The translations under genes and the position numbers were made by a program. A model generated the notes under the pieces. It saw nothing but the letters and a program-made list of their open reading frames with translations, searched no databases and had not been told where the DNA came from. Positions 42,134 through 55,172 of a DNA stretch of 64,000 nt are shown one piece after another. The number at the start of each line of letters is the position of its first letter. The first letter of the stretch is position 1. The stretch spans positions 1-64,000 of the forward strand of contig NW_026971671.1 in NCBI RefSeq assembly GCF_963678635.1, written 5' to 3'. The DNA comes from Symsagittifera roscoffensis. Its lineage: Eukaryota > Xenacoelomorpha > Acoela > Convolutidae.

Positions 42134-44428
42134 TTTTTTCGCGTGGTTTCTTTAATTAGGGGGTTCGGACTACGTAGTAGCTCACTGTACAAATTTTTTA
42201 TTGTTCACAAAAGCTCGGATATCCAAGTTTTTTGGGATTAACAGTTCGGTCGAAAATCAGTTTTTTCGACAAAATTGGGGTGTTTCTCGTGTCTAAATGG
42301 GAGATAAGTAATATAATAAGGATAATAACCTATTAGTAGTCGTTAATCGATATTACAATATACTCCTTTGCGCCAAAATATCCGAATTAAAACCCTTAAC
42401 TCGGAAATTCGCAATCGATGGAGGGTGAAGACCGATCCAACTGTGCCCACCACGCTTAAGTTTTAATGAAATAGTAGCCGAACGATACTAAAATCGTATT
42501 AGCACTACCCTACAGTTGTTGTAGACGCTGTCCCTGATGCCCTCTGATGAGTCTGGAACACGTCTGTCAGCTTGCCGCTCTACCCTCCGGTCACCGGCAA
42601 TTTTATCATTAACGTGCTTAAACACTCAAAACACTCTAAGGTGGGTACCTAAGCCACCAACAAAATACTCGATCTCACAATCAGAAATGATGTAAAACAA
42701 TCTGAAACAACAACAATGGGAAGGTCAGATCACATCCCGTCCGGAATTATTATGTGAACTCCCATTTTACACTTTTCTACTGTTTTTGGTCTTTTTTGTT
42801 TTCAAGTAAAATTGTTTTTGGCTTTTTCTTGGTTATATGCTATTTTCGGTCAGTTTTACGCTTTCCCTTCATTTTTTTTTGTCCCGGGACCTTGAGACAA
42901 TTGGGCTTATGACTTCCGACTTAACCCTCTGGCCCCTGGAATTTTTGGTCTTAACTAAGTTAAAGAGCTAAATAGTACCAGGCGGGGGGTCGGTACCTTC
43001 CGCCTAATACAATACAGGACAATAAGACATCTAACTCGGGCATATGCTTTTGAGAGGCCCACCCAGGAGCGCCATAAAAATGTCTATGTAACAGTTGCCC
43101 AAATACTACACAGTGACGGAGCGTAGAAAAAGTACCTATAGACGACTGGCCGGCGTCAGTTACCTAAACTCTACACGTTTTTCACCAAGTCGACCTAGCC
43201 AGTTGATTTTCTGGTCTGATTCGGGCTAAGCAAAAACTTACTTATTTCAGGCCGTCAGTCAAACTACTTTTGATCAGCTTCCGTTTACATGCGAAGATAA
43301 TCACATAGCTGTGTCTCGGATCCCCAGACTACATGACTATCATTAAAAACACGGCTCGAATATACTATTTTACTATGTTTTTGGTGACATTTCTATAATA
43401 AATCCATTGGAGATGGGTTGAACCTGTCCTCTTTCTAGCTACTCATATTCTAAAATAACAAATAATCTCGGTGTTAATTAAATTATTTAAGGCCTCAGAG
43501 TAGCTAAAAAGTTGGTTTTCTGTAGTCTTTCACCATATATGAGTCTCTGGAGGCCGAGCCTCCGCTTCCGCGCTCTTCCAGTAATAACGCCGTTATTACG
43601 CTAACTTCGTGCCCCTGAAGGGTACTGCTCCTTCTTTCATCGCAACTGAAGCCTCCTTTCTGGTTAATTACTTCCGTTAAGTGTCTTATCGTGCGTGATT
43701 GTCACAATAAGACGCTTCGCTTTTTCTGTCAACTTTCTTGACCGTCTGTCTCTCACTAATTTGGTTGTTGTTGTGTTTTTTTTCCATTTTCCGGCTAAAC
43801 TTGGCCACTTTTGCATTTCTCAGAAATGTAACGTCGCAATTCGAAGTTTTCTAAAAATTTTCTTCTAGAATATTTTAGCCTCATTCAAGTCAATATATGA
43901 CGACTAAGGTTCCGCTCTGCCAATCCGGGGGAATGATAAACTTCATGGATTGAGCCAACATTTGTATTATTCTTGAGTGAGAGTTCTTGTAAGCGTGTGC
44001 TATCGTTGTGTTCTGGGCGAAGATTTCCGCTAAGGCTTTCTGCGTTTTTCAAATTGGGTTTTATGAAGTGGTGTAGTAAATTTAAAAGCGACTTCTATTT
44101 CGAGGTAGATTTAAAAACGTGTTTTTTTGATTTCAATACCGTCGATTTTTTTAAGAATTTTGTCTGTTTGATATTATTTTATTGGGGTTGATCTTTTTCA
44201 AAAGAGATTGATTCAATAATTTTTTTCTGGTGAAACTTATTCATTCTTGCGGGGATTTTAGCAACAAGAAATGTGGTACACGTGTTTTCCATAAACCAAA
44301 CTTTGGTTTCCTGTGCTTGGCGTGGTAGGTTCGCAATAACCAAGGTCATTTTACAAGGTAAGCGTGTTCCATGATATGGTATGGTATCACGTTTTAAATC
44401 AGGTGTTAATTAATTTTTTGAAATTGAG
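42134..44428. mobile_element. Third, diverged copy of the family A terminal region, inserted in pol
   Basis: Matches 29077 to about 31410 collinearly, at an offset that changes from 13059 to 13017 because of small deletions, and differs from copies 1 and 2 at roughly 2 percent of sites. It runs through the LTR-like region (to about 43920) into the 3' internal region and is then lost in the assembly gap. A 33-base segment present in copies 1 and 2 is missing at about 43910, between two AAGG motifs. The abrupt start within the RT gene indicates insertion of one family A element into another in the same orientation, truncated or obscured by the gap. Confidence 0.75.
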
Positions 44429-44628
44429 NNNNNNNNNNNNNNNNNNNNNNNNNNNNNNNNNNNNNNNNNNNNNNNNNNNNNNNNNNNNNNNNNNNNNNNN
44501 NNNNNNNNNNNNNNNNNNNNNNNNNNNNNNNNNNNNNNNNNNNNNNNNNNNNNNNNNNNNNNNNNNNNNNNNNNNNNNNNNNNNNNNNNNNNNNNNNNNN
44601 NNNNNNNNNNNNNNNNNNNNNNNNNNNN
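44429..44628. other. Assembly gap, 200 N
   Basis: Exactly 200 unknown bases. The third family A copy enters it from the left. The sequence on the right (AGAAAAATCC..) does not continue that element. Confidence 0.99.
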
Positions 44629-44784
44629 AGAAAAATCCAAAAAAAAAATCAAAAAACCTCGATATCTCGAAAACTAGAAGGATTTGGGAGGTCATTTTTT
44701 TAGACAAAAAAGCTGATATATAGCTGGTACTCCTGTAGCATGCAACCAACGGGTATGGGTTTTAAATTTTTTTTATAAGCCAAT

Positions 44785-46110
44785 TATATGTTTCACTAAT
44801 TCATGGTTTTGTACAAGGTATACTTTCAAAGAATTGCCGAAATTGCCAAAATTTCTGAAAAAGAACAACTTTTGACGTGTGCAGGTATCAAATTCAGAAC
44901 CCGCAGCTTATTAAAAAGTTTACAAGCGCGATATCGCATCGAGAAGCGCTCAATTTTGCGTTTACAAAATGGTTCGAACAGAAGGCTGCTATCAGAATTT
45001 CTAGTAGCTCATTTTGCATTTTGAAAAACAAATAAATCATTCAGAAAGCTATCATTATGAACACCAATAACTGATTTAAGAGCAATTTTCAATAGCTCAT
45101 AGAGATGATACTCATAAACGGTTAACAAACTATATTTTTCAAAAATATCATTACTACGATCTCGACGTTTTCTGAAAAAAATGAATTTGAGGATTTTCTT
45201 TTGTAAAACATTAAGTTGTTCCAGCTCCGAATAGCTGCAACATCCATAAATTAAAATGCCATACTGGAGAATGGGAACGACATTGCTACTGTAGTTATCG
45301 ATCATTTGAGACCTCGGCACGTAGTGCCGTAGCTTTGAAACTATACCGCATTGTTTACTAAGTTTCTTTTTGACGAAATCGAAATGACTTTTAAAAGAAA
45401 ATTTGGAGTCTATGTAAATGCCTAAATATTTACAAACAGGTTTTGTATTTATCGAGCAAGAGTTTAACTGAAATAAATGATTGGAAGCACTTAACTTTAC
45501 ATTCATTTGAACTGTTTTGGATAGGTTAATCACCAATTTATTTGCATGTAGCCAGTTATTTAAAGACGTCATGTCTTTTTGAACGTCAATTATTTGACAA
45601 CCTATTGATGTTAGATTCGTATCGTCTGCGAATAGCAAAACTTCCGATGTTTCGCATGCTTTAGGAAGGTCATTTATATATAATAGAAAAAGCAAGGGAC
45701 CTAAAATTGAGCCTTGTGGTACACCACAATCTATTTTACTCCAGCTAGATGAAACACCATTTACTACAACTCGATGTATGCGATTACTGATATTTGAGCT
45801 CAACCATTTTAAACAGTTACCCCTAAACCCATACATATCCAAAATTTATAGCAAGATATTATGGTCAATAGTGTCAAAAGCTTTCTTCAAGTCAAGGAAA
45901 AAACTAAAAATTTCATTCGAAGAAGAATACATTCTAATTTTTTTGGTAAGTTCAGCAAGTGCATCAATTGTGCTATGCTTATTACGAAAACCAAATTGTT
46001 TTGCATAAAAGAGAGAAAAATTCTCTAAATAAGAATAAATACGGTTATACATAATGCGCTCATAGATTTTACTCCAAACAATTACTCCAAGAACGAACAG
46101 ACACTATTTT
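44785..46110 (-). pseudogene. Non-LTR retrotransposon reverse transcriptase, 5'-truncated
   Basis: One minus frame from about 46110 (VWSKIYERIMYNR) to about 44785 with stops only at 45846-45848, 45009-45011 and about 44827. Motif order is right for a CR1/jockey-like RT: FFLDLKKAFDTIDHNILL (motif A, catalytic Asp), GVPQGSILGPLLFLLYINDL (motif B), LLFADDTNL (motif C, catalytic FADD), KYLGIYIDSKFSF (motif D/E), then the thumb with LQYGILIYGCCS and LQKKILKFIFFRKRRD. The endonuclease and the first RT motifs are absent, the usual 5' truncation of this class. An A/T-rich tail follows at about 44770. All catalytic residues are present, but the protein is not expressible as it stands. Confidence 0.93.
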
Positions 46111-46611
46111 AGGGTGATCTCTTTTTGGAATTCGCCGCTGTGTTAAAGCATGCAGATCAATGAATATCAATCAAAAGAAGGTTGCTATTAGAAAATTGTT
46201 TTAAAATTATAATGGAAACAAAAACAAAAAAACACACAATTGATTTTGGCATCTGTTCCAAAGCAAGCAGGTCAGTTAATGTTGTTCAAAGGTGACTATA
46301 AATCGCGAACAACTTTAATTGCATTAAATTGAGTTTTGAAGTCAGCAACTGTTGCAACGTGAAGATTGATTTGTCATATTAAAATGTCCTAATAGTTGCT
46401 ATATATGCACATTGATAAACTCAATGCACATTGAGAAACTCGCATTTGGACCTTGGCATTTGCTTCAAAACATGGAACTCAAAGCTTATTTGACTTAACC
46501 TGATCATGAATCGAATACTAATCGCAGAAAAAACGTACACATTGCATACAACATGACTTGACATATCTTAAAGCTTTCGTTCACAAACGATTAAAGAAAG
46601 TAACAACATCA
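46111..46611. other. AT-rich non-coding
   Basis: No gene or clear repeat seen. Possible further decayed flank of the non-LTR element near 46111-46140. Confidence 0.5.
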
Positions 46612-46803
46612 CGAGGCCAAACTGTGCATTTTGTGCATTGTAAGCGCATTCCGCAACAAGGACGCTCCCTTTATTCTTCTTTTGTTCTTTCCTTCTCTTC
46701 GATCGTTCCGACAGAATTTTAAAATGTTTGAAGATTTGTCTCTGAAATCCAGGAACATACAGACACAAAATTGTGCTCCTATCCAGTGCACAGTTTGGCC
46801 TCG
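46612..46803. mobile_element. Short inverted-repeat element (MITE-like), copy M1
   Basis: 192 bp bounded by CGAGGCCAAACTGTGCA and its inverse TGCACAGTTTGGCCTCG. The interior has CGCATTCCGCAACAAGGACGC, a run of TTCTTTTGTTCTTTC, and TCTCTG.AATCCAGGAACATAC. No transposase. Two minus open frames over it are chance. Three more copies lie at 52861, 54244 and 55228. Confidence 0.85.
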
Positions 46804-49800
46804 AAATTAAATTTTTTTTTTGGCAGAAAAAATCAAAGATTGAGTTTTATCTTTTTCATAGATTGATCTAGGCATGCATAATCAAGCCATTTAAAATAAG
46901 TATGCGTTTTGAGCGTTTTTGAACAAAAATTATCCCGATAAACGGAAAAAATCCAACTTTTGTGTATCCAGGACTACCATATACACACAAAAATTAAATT
47001 TTGTAAGCACAATTTTTTTGGAAAATGTTTGTTGGTGTAACAAATTTGTTTTGCGGTAGAAAAAAATAATTGGATCAATTTAAAACTTACTTGGAAAATG
47101 ATTGTGTCGCCGTGAAAAAAAGCTAGTCATACAATTTCCATATCTGGAAATTCTATATTAATCAATTTATTCAAAAACTAAAACCTCTGTTTTTTTCTCA
47201 CCACACTGATCCATTAGAATCAAACAGCCGCGAAAATTTGTTCAAGTTTTTTCAAATCTTTTCTGAAACTGAATGAAAATTTTACGACAAATAGTTTTCG
47301 ATTCACATGATGCATGGAATTGTATCATAAGCATTTTTGGTGTATGGATTTCAGCCTGGGCATTCTACAAATCTTTGAAATTGATCAGTTCCTGTGAATC
47401 CTCAAATTCAATCAAATGCAGCTTCTGTTTACTCTGATGAACATACTTTTATAGACTCGGTGGAGTTTTTAGTATTCACTGAGAATAACAGAACGTTTCT
47501 CAAAGCATTAAAAGGCGTGAACTTATGATTCAGTGCACTATGAAATGCATGAAATAAATATATCAGAAAAAAAACGAAAAAATTACCAGGATTATGATAC
47601 TGGGCCAGGATTCGAAAACCAGCAGCCATGCGGAATCAAATCAAAAGCAAAGAGTACAACGAGAAAGCTAAAACGAGACAACTGATGAGCCTAACAAGTC
47701 TTCTAATATCGAACCAAAGAATTGTTCAAAATTTTCGGCCCTAAATAGCATAATCTAAACATCAGCTACGTGATTCACAAGACATATGTTTCTTTCTGAG
47801 AATTATTCATTTGGCGACAGTTATACATCAATATACGTTGGTTTCAGCGGAGAAATAGTGACATTTAAAACTCTTTTAAATTATCATATCAGTCAAACGT
47901 TTTGTGACAAAACAGATTCAACCTCTCTTAACTGAAATTTTCTTATTTCCGTCAATATGTAAAGATTTTGTCCTTTTTTAATATATGTTCTTCTCACTTT
48001 TTTATGCACTTCATGGAAGTAATTTATAAAAAAAAGCATTGACGAAAAAATGAACTGCAATAAGTCCTTGTATTTATTCAAAAACCTGCAAAAACTTGAG
48101 TCGCATCTTCAACCCAGAAATCAAATTTAAATTTTGAGACTGTGTTACAAAAAAACGTGGCAAAATTTGATGGTGATTTAGCAAACTTGTCCATGAGTGT
48201 TAACAGAAATCAGTTCGATGTTTCAAACCCGATTCCATCCATTCTCAAAACTGTTTTTGAGAATGATCAACATAATTTTTTGGTTGAACTTTCTGCGAAA
48301 TTGTTTTTTTTTCTTTGTTGTTTCAGGATTTGAGAGATACTTGAAAATGATCGTCTACAAAAATTAAGAGAATGAAAAAAATTTTCCTGAGAAAAAATTG
48401 CTGCTTTTAGACGCGTTGTATGAAATTAAGCATCAATGAAATAAAAACTAAGTACACTGTATGCTAGATCTGTAGTTTTTTTTTGTAAAAAAAATGTAAG
48501 GTCATTCATGATTATTTCTGCGAGTCAGTTTAAAGAGAACTAAAAGGGTCAAGAATACTTCGTTTATTTTCGTAAGTGGATGTGAAAACAAACAGGATTT
48601 GAAAAATCTTTCGAAAAAAATGCTAAAATACATAGCAATTTTTTTCACAAAACTTAAAATTGATTACAAACTAAATGAATAAGTTCACTAAGAGTTTGAA
48701 AAATGGTTTCATTGCTGTTGTTTCTAATTGCAGATTGTTTTTTTAATGGTATGAGTGGCTTAACTATTTTGTTTTGCAAAATTACGGGGTTTCAAAAATT
48801 TATTTGTCTAATTCTCAGCTCAAGAAACCCATGAAGATAGATTTCAATTTATTTTTCGCAAAGTTATAAATTGGTTTTAGTTTTTTTTATATCTTGCAAT
48901 TATAGAATGGTTGGAAAGTTGTTCGGTTCTTTAACTGGAATGTTTTAGAACGTTTTAAAACTCTTGTAATTTGCTAGATCATCTTTCGAATGTAGCAGAA
49001 TCAAGGTTGAGTACAATATTTTTATGCTTTCAAAACTGATTGTGGGCTGGATTGGAAAACTTCAGTTTCGGTGTGTTTCAATGTTGAAGTATTTTTTTTT
49101 CAGTTTTTTTGTGGTACACCTCCTTGAGATTTACAATCTAATATGTTTTATGCAGCTTTCATTATCTATCATTCCCGAAACTTTAGTTCTGAAGAAAACA
49201 AAATTGACCCTACAGCTACAATTAAATTGCAAAAACCCCAAAAAAAAATTACAATAAACTTGAAAGAATCTAACAAATCATTCAAATTAATTATTTTTAG
49301 CGGCTGTTCCGAATTTGAAAATTCAAAGAAATAATAGTCTTTTTCCTGATACAATGACATCGGTTACGTGCTGCAAGGAGACTTTGAAAAACATCTCAAG
49401 TCTCAAGCTTCATCCACTAATTCTGGATATTGCAATTGTTCAGCAGCATCTTGTAGTGAAGTCAGGTCAAAAACTAGAATCTAATGATTCAAATAGTCAA
49501 ACATAGCAACAGCTGGAAATTGAATTTGTTAATATATCAAGATTATGACAAGATCTCGCAACAGCTGAGTTTGTATTAAATGCAAACGCTATTCATCTTA
49601 TTGGAAAAATATTTTAAATATTTTCCTGGTTTTTACGAGGTAGAATCATAAATGTTTTTGGTATAGTTTCAATGTAATTGTAATGAGCAGGTCCTCTTTC
49701 CAGATACCATTGCATTTATTGATGGTTAGGTTAAAAATGAAACTGGCCTATCCAATCTTGCCAATCTGGCCGTTTATTATCAGGTTTCAAGAGTTACTAG

Positions 49801-50060
49801 TCGGACAAAGGCTCCTCTTTTTTTGATGTCTTGAATTCGGATAAATCTCGTGTGGTTATGACTCGGCATGGCGGCTTGGCATAAAATGGAGCAGGTTACT
49901 GTTTGTAAATTGCATCTGAAATTTACTGGTACTGCTGTTGAGCAAGCTCACTCGATTTTTTCGATGCAAAATGGCCTTTCGCGGATTTTTACGAACGATT
50001 GAGTGTAGTAGTTTGCTCCATCGCAAGTGTACGGAATTTGGCGGTTTTAGAAGACATAAT
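46804..50060. other. AT-rich non-coding
   Basis: Many short chance frames, none with a recognisable motif. I see no exon-like sequence, RNA gene or tandem array in this stretch. Confidence 0.5.
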
Positions 50061-50112
50061 TAAAATTACGGGTGTAAGCACGAGTAAAATTACGGGTGTA
50101 AACACGAGTAAA
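50061..50112. repeat. 24 bp tandem repeat, two units
   Basis: TAAAATTACGGGTGTAAGCACGAG is followed directly by the same unit with one G-to-A change and the start of a third. Confidence 0.95.
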
Positions 50113-51177
50113 CAAAGTGTTTCAATCAAAATTCACCCGTTACAATCCGCCAGATTCTAGGCTGCAGTTGCATGGAACACTACGCGAGATTTGGGCTCTA
50201 GACTCAAAATTAAACAGGAGTGAAGACTCAAATGTAGAAAAATTGTAGCTTTGGGCCTGCATTTTTACTTATATCTAGCACAGAGCCTCATCATAATTTC
50301 ATGTTTTGACAAAATTCAGTCTGCAAGATGTGTTTTCGAACTATCGCAAGCGGATGACTTTCAGACCATTTTCTTAACGTACATGACAATCCAACGGATT
50401 CAGCATCATCTGCAGAGACCTTACAGTGCAAAAAAAAAAACCATCAAATGGTTTCACATGATTCATTGTGCTTATAACTTAAAACCGAAATCAAGAAAAA
50501 GCGCTTGAGAATTTTGGGTTGTGCGCGAGTTGGAGGGGAGTCCAACATGAGAATTCTGTTCCGGTTGTGTTCCGGATTCCTCGCTCAAACGGTTTTTAAG
50601 TCGATAGTATCTCGAAAGTTTCATTTTTTCGATCGGTGATGACAATTAAAGCATCAGTTATTTTAACTGAAAAAAAATCTGATCCGTTTTTCGGAAAAAA
50701 AATTTACAATGATTTGAGCGATTTCTGTTAAAGTTTTTTTGATTTTAAAAGCAACCCACGTACTTGCCTTCCAGGTGCAGGTGTGCATTTCGTATTGCAT
50801 TCATCGCCTCTCAAACTGGTAAATTGTGACTTTGCGCTTTTGATCTTTACTGTCTGCTTTGCCATTTGTAGTTGAGTTAAATCAATGTTGTTCGAGCGAA
50901 CAATTTTTCAACGATCTTCAATTTAAAAAATGGCGGTTGATAGCTTGCAACTGGGACGTAATAGTCACGTAAGTTTTTCTGTTTGCATACGAAACAAAAA
51001 TGAAGTTCATTTACTCTATAGATGCGTTGTTTATCGAATGTAAAAACTCTTTAAAAGATAAATTTGGAGAAAGTAATAATATATTTTTTGAACCCCTGTT
51101 GCATCTCGGCTTTTCTTTGGTTTCAAATTGGCGTGGAAGTATGCGTCCGATAAACCATGGAGAAGTAGAACAGGATT
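50113..51177. other. AT-rich non-coding
   Basis: An 85-codon plus frame at 50251-50508 has no recognised motif and low-complexity flanks. It is probably chance. Nothing else seen. Confidence 0.45.
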
Positions 51178-51945
51178 AAATAGCTCAAAAAACAAGATCG
51201 AAAGAGTACTAAACGAGACTTGAGCGCTTACGAGACTGGATTTGAGAGCCCACAAAACAGGATTTGAGAGTTTAAAAATATGTGTATGAGCTTAAAAAAC
51301 GATAATTGTGAGCTTTTAGAACACAAAGAGACAGCTTGAATAACGGGATTTAGGAGCTTAACAAAGTGGATTAGATATAGCTCACGAAACGGGACTTGAG
51401 ATCTTACTGAGCGTGCATTGATAGCTTTTAAAACGGGATTTCCGAGCTTGTAAGAGGGGATCGCAGAGCGTACAAAATGTATTCGTGAGCTTACAAAAAT
51501 TGTTTGAGAGAGCTTGCAAAACGGTGGCTAACGATCTTAAAAAATCGGATTTGAGAGCTAAGGAAATTGGATTTGAGAGATTACAAAACTTGAATTGAGA
51601 GCTTATTAAATTGGATTTGAGAGCTTACAAAAACCAGAATTGAGAGCGTACAAAACGGGGTTTCAGAGCTGGCAAAGAACATTTGAGAGCTTAAACAAGG
51701 TGTTTGAAAGCTTGAAAAACGGGAAATGAAAGTTTACAAATGACATTTGAAGCTACTATAACGGGATTCGGGAGCTTACAAAGTGGCTTTTGTGAGTGAC
51801 CATAAAAAGGAATTAGGAGCTCGAAAAATGAGACTTGAGAGCATATAAAACGAGAGTTTGAAATTCACAAAACGGTAATTGAGAGCACACAAAAGCTCAC
51901 AAGCTTACAAAACTGGACATGGGAGCTCACAAAACAAGAATTATC
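51178..51945. repeat. Degenerate minisatellite, unit about 22-26 bp
   Basis: About thirty imperfect head-to-tail units of the form GAGAGCTTACAAAACGGGATTT. Better preserved neighbours are around 51540-51680 (GAGAGCTTATTAAATTGGATTT, GAGAGCTTACAAAAACCAGAATT, GAGAGCGTACAAAACGGGG). Units vary in length and sequence, so the array is old. Confidence 0.85.
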
Positions 51946-52860
51946 TATTTGTGCTCGGAATATACATAAAGTTCGGTCTATATTCTTGTAAAGCTTAGAC
52001 TGGCAACAAACATAAGATGCAGATCAATTGTTATACTTCAAAAATGTACAAATTAAACCATTCTAGCAAAAAAAAAGAGGTGATTAAAAAGTGATTATAA
52101 CAAATTGATGAAACTCCCCGAGCTTTTCAATCGGTTGAAGCTTCCATAAATTAATTCTCTTTATACTTCATGCATTCCTCGTCCGCTCGTGGCAAAATCT
52201 GGCTTCAATTTTTAATAGAATTCTACACCATGTTGGCAATTTGTAACACATTACTGCAACTGTGTTCAAAGTGAAAGATAAATGTTAGTCATTTTAATAA
52301 ATGTAAAAATCTTAAACTGAGTTAATGCCAGACGTAGCTTTCTCATACATTAATTTCAGATGATGTACACCGTCTGTTCGTCACGCTATCTAATTTTCGG
52401 CCGGATAGTTTCGTGCAACTTCTTAGTCTAATACCAATCCTAATCTTACTCTTTTATCTCCTAGTCTAAATAGATCTAGTGTATACTAGTATTTGCGGGT
52501 TAGGTTTATGGAGCTTGTCCAAATGAGAACAACTGTCCTCTAAGGTTTATTCAGATTGTCCTGGTGCTGAAACTACAAGTAAACTGAAACTACTAAAAAA
52601 TTGTCAGTGTTAGTTATGGAATATGATTGGTTTGTTAGTGATAGTTTGTAAGGATCGTTTTATCAATAATATAATTGGTTATAAATACTACATTAAAACT
52701 GTTTCCACAACTATTGTTTTGTTGACGACTATTTGATTCCTTCGTCTGCTTACTGGTTTTCTGATTTTGTGGTGACGGTTAGAAACTTGAATTGAAAAAT
52801 GTACAGTGGTCAGTAACTTCAACTCCCAATGTTCAAAGAAAAGATTTTAAAATTCGGGTG
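51946..52860. other. AT-rich non-coding
   Basis: No gene supported. Short CTTAGTCTAATACC/CCTAGTCTAAATAG motif pair near 52420-52480. Nothing else identified. Confidence 0.45.
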
Positions 52861-53043
52861 CATTACGAGGCCAAACTGTACTTTTCGGGAAATGTGAGCG
52901 GATTTCGCAACAAAGACGCTCCCTTTGTTCTTCTTTTGTTCTTTCATTCCCGTTAATCGTTCCGGAAAGTTTTAACATGTTTAAAGAATTTTCTCTGGAA
53001 AATTGTGCTGCGCCTATCCAGTGCACAGTTTGGCCTCGTAATG
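52861..53043. mobile_element. Short inverted-repeat element (MITE-like), copy M2
   Basis: 183 bp with a perfect 19-base terminal inverted repeat, CATTACGAGGCCAAACTGT and ACAGTTTGGCCTCGTAATG. The interior matches M1, with some deletion. Confidence 0.9.
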
Positions 53044-53761
53044 TGGGTTGTAAGCCCTTAATCCTAAAAGCACTCATAATTTTATGATTAACAAAAAATT
53101 CTCATTTTTATTTGTTTTCATATACTGTTATTTTAACTAACGGAAACTAAAAGCACATGCGCCGGCAGCCACATGGCCAAACAAAAGTCTGTTTTTTTTT
53201 TGAAGCACATACAAAAGTATTCAACTCATTCAAAAACAACATGTAAGAAAACCATAACTAAAGTTTCGCTCGTAGGAAACAAAGAAACAAAAATTTAATT
53301 CCGATTAATCTTCTGTGACTTTTAGTTTTCACTTCGAGTCTTTGCTGGTCGGGTTGGCTCGCTCACAAATTAAGCGGATATGAATCTTCGGCTGATAATT
53401 ATACAGGCTGGATTGCGGTTGATTTTCCTTTTGTGGTTGAGAAACGCACGTATTGTTTTAAAACTATTTTTTGCTCACTGCTTAAAAATATGTTAAATGC
53501 TGCAATTGTTTTATCTTACTTCAAATCACTTGATGTTTTGCTACATCTGCTTTTTACGCGCATTGTAATCTACCACCCGCATCCAGTTTCAAGCGTTAAT
53601 AATCGGTTATAATAGGATTTTAGAATCAGTCTTAAAAAAATTGAGAAAAAATTGATCTTAATCAATTTTTAATCGGTTATGATATCTCTTTTTGAAAATA
53701 AATATAGTCAATTAAAAGGCATTATAATCATAAAGAATCGATTATTTTTATCCGAACTTCT
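53044..53761. repeat. MITE-bounded duplicated block, copy 1
   Basis: Corresponds to 54442-55172 with about 97 percent identity by eye. It starts right after element M2 (TGGGTTGTAAGCCCTTAATCC) and ends at CGAACTTCT. One frame of about 85 codons is open in both copies, but the six or so differences in it all change amino acids, so it is not a conserved gene. Confidence 0.9.
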
Positions 53762-54187
53762 AATTCATTTGATTTGCAGAAAAAAACCATTAGAATCATG
53801 TATAATCGTTTGTAATTCCTTTTGTTTGCCCATTTTGTTTTCGACGTTGCACCTGAATTGCTTATATTTTATGCCTATTATGCTTATATTTTATAGACGT
53901 TGGCCTATGAAAAAATATGTGAAAATTGTTTTAACAGTTTTGAAATCATTTCATTTTTATAACATTTTATTTTTTCATTTCATCTTCATTATAGTTGTTT
54001 CATGATGCAAAATTTTTAAATTTTTGACAACCAAAATATCAGCGCACTGCTTTAGTTTCATGATTTATTTCTGAAGAGTTATTTTTCACCTACCGTGGGA
54101 TTTTTTAAACTAAAGTGAAGAGATCTCTATGAAATTTTTATTTCGTGGTAAAACTTCGTGTTCAGATGAACCAAAGGGTGACAAGAC
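53762..54187. other. Segment present only in the first duplicated block
   Basis: About 426 bases between block 1 and the leader of M3 that are missing from the second block. AT-rich. A 108-codon plus frame (53679-54005) crossing it is hydrophobic and probably chance. Confidence 0.6.
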
Positions 54188-54441
54188 ATCTCATTTTTAG
54201 AGAATTTTGATGGAAAAAAGGATTATGTTCTATTATAATACAATACAAGGCGAAATTGTATATTTTATGAACTCCAAACGGATTCTGCGACGAGGACGCT
54301 CCTTTTGTTCTTTTTTGTTTTTTCATTCTCTTTGATTGTTCCGATGAAATTTTACCATGTTTAACAACTTGTCTCTGGAATCCAGGAACATACAGACACA
54401 AAATGTTGCGCCTATCCAGTGCACAAGTTGGCCCCGTAATG
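54188..54441. mobile_element. Short inverted-repeat element copy M3 with shared leader
   Basis: Leader 54188-54243 (ATCTCATTTTTAGAGAATT..) followed by the element 54244-54441, with decayed ends ACAAGGCGAAATTGTA and GCACAAGTTGGCCCCGTAATG. Leader and element recur at 55173-55425. Confidence 0.85.
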
Positions 54442-55172
54442 TGGGTTGTAAGCCCTTAATCCTAAAAGCACTCATAATTTTTTGATTAACAAAAAACTCT
54501 CATTTTTATTTGTTTTCATATACTGTTATTTTAACTAATGGAAACTAAAAGCACATGCGCCGGCAGCTACATGGCCAAACAAAAGTCTGTTTTATTTTTT
54601 GAAGCACATACAAAAGTATTCAACTCATTCAAAAACAACATGTAAGAAAATCATAACTAAAGTTTCGCTCGTAGGAAACAAAGAAACAAAAATTTAATTC
54701 CGATTAATCTTCTGTGACTTTTAGTTTTCACTTCGAGTTGTTGCTGGTTGGGTTGGCTCGCTCACAAATTAAGCGGATATGAATTTTCGGCTGATAATTA
54801 TACAGGCTGGAATGCGGTTGATTTTCCTTTTGTGGCTGAGAAACGCACGTATTGTTTTAAAACTATTTTTTGCTCACAGCTTAAAAGTATGTTAAATGCT
54901 GCAATTGTTTTATCTTACTTCAAATCACTTGATTTTTTGCTACATCTGCTTTTTACGCGCATTGTAATCTACCACCCGCATCCAGTTTCAAGCGTTAATA
55001 ATCGGTTATAATAGGATTTTAGAATCAGTCTTGAGAAAAATTGAGAAAAAATTGAGAAAAAATTGATCTTAATCAATTATTAATCGGTTATGATATCTCT
55101 TTTTGAAAATAAATATAGTCAATTAAAAGGCATTATAATCATTAAGAATCGATTATTTTTATTCGAACTTCT
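54442..55172. repeat. MITE-bounded duplicated block, copy 2
   Basis: Second copy of 53044-53761, starting right after element M3. It contains an extra TTGAGAAAAAA unit near 55033-55060. Confidence 0.9.

Noticed and set aside
54748-55011. 87-codon plus frame in duplicated block as a gene
   Set aside because: It begins at a TTG with no ATG. The first copy is open too, but all differences change amino acids and no motif is seen.
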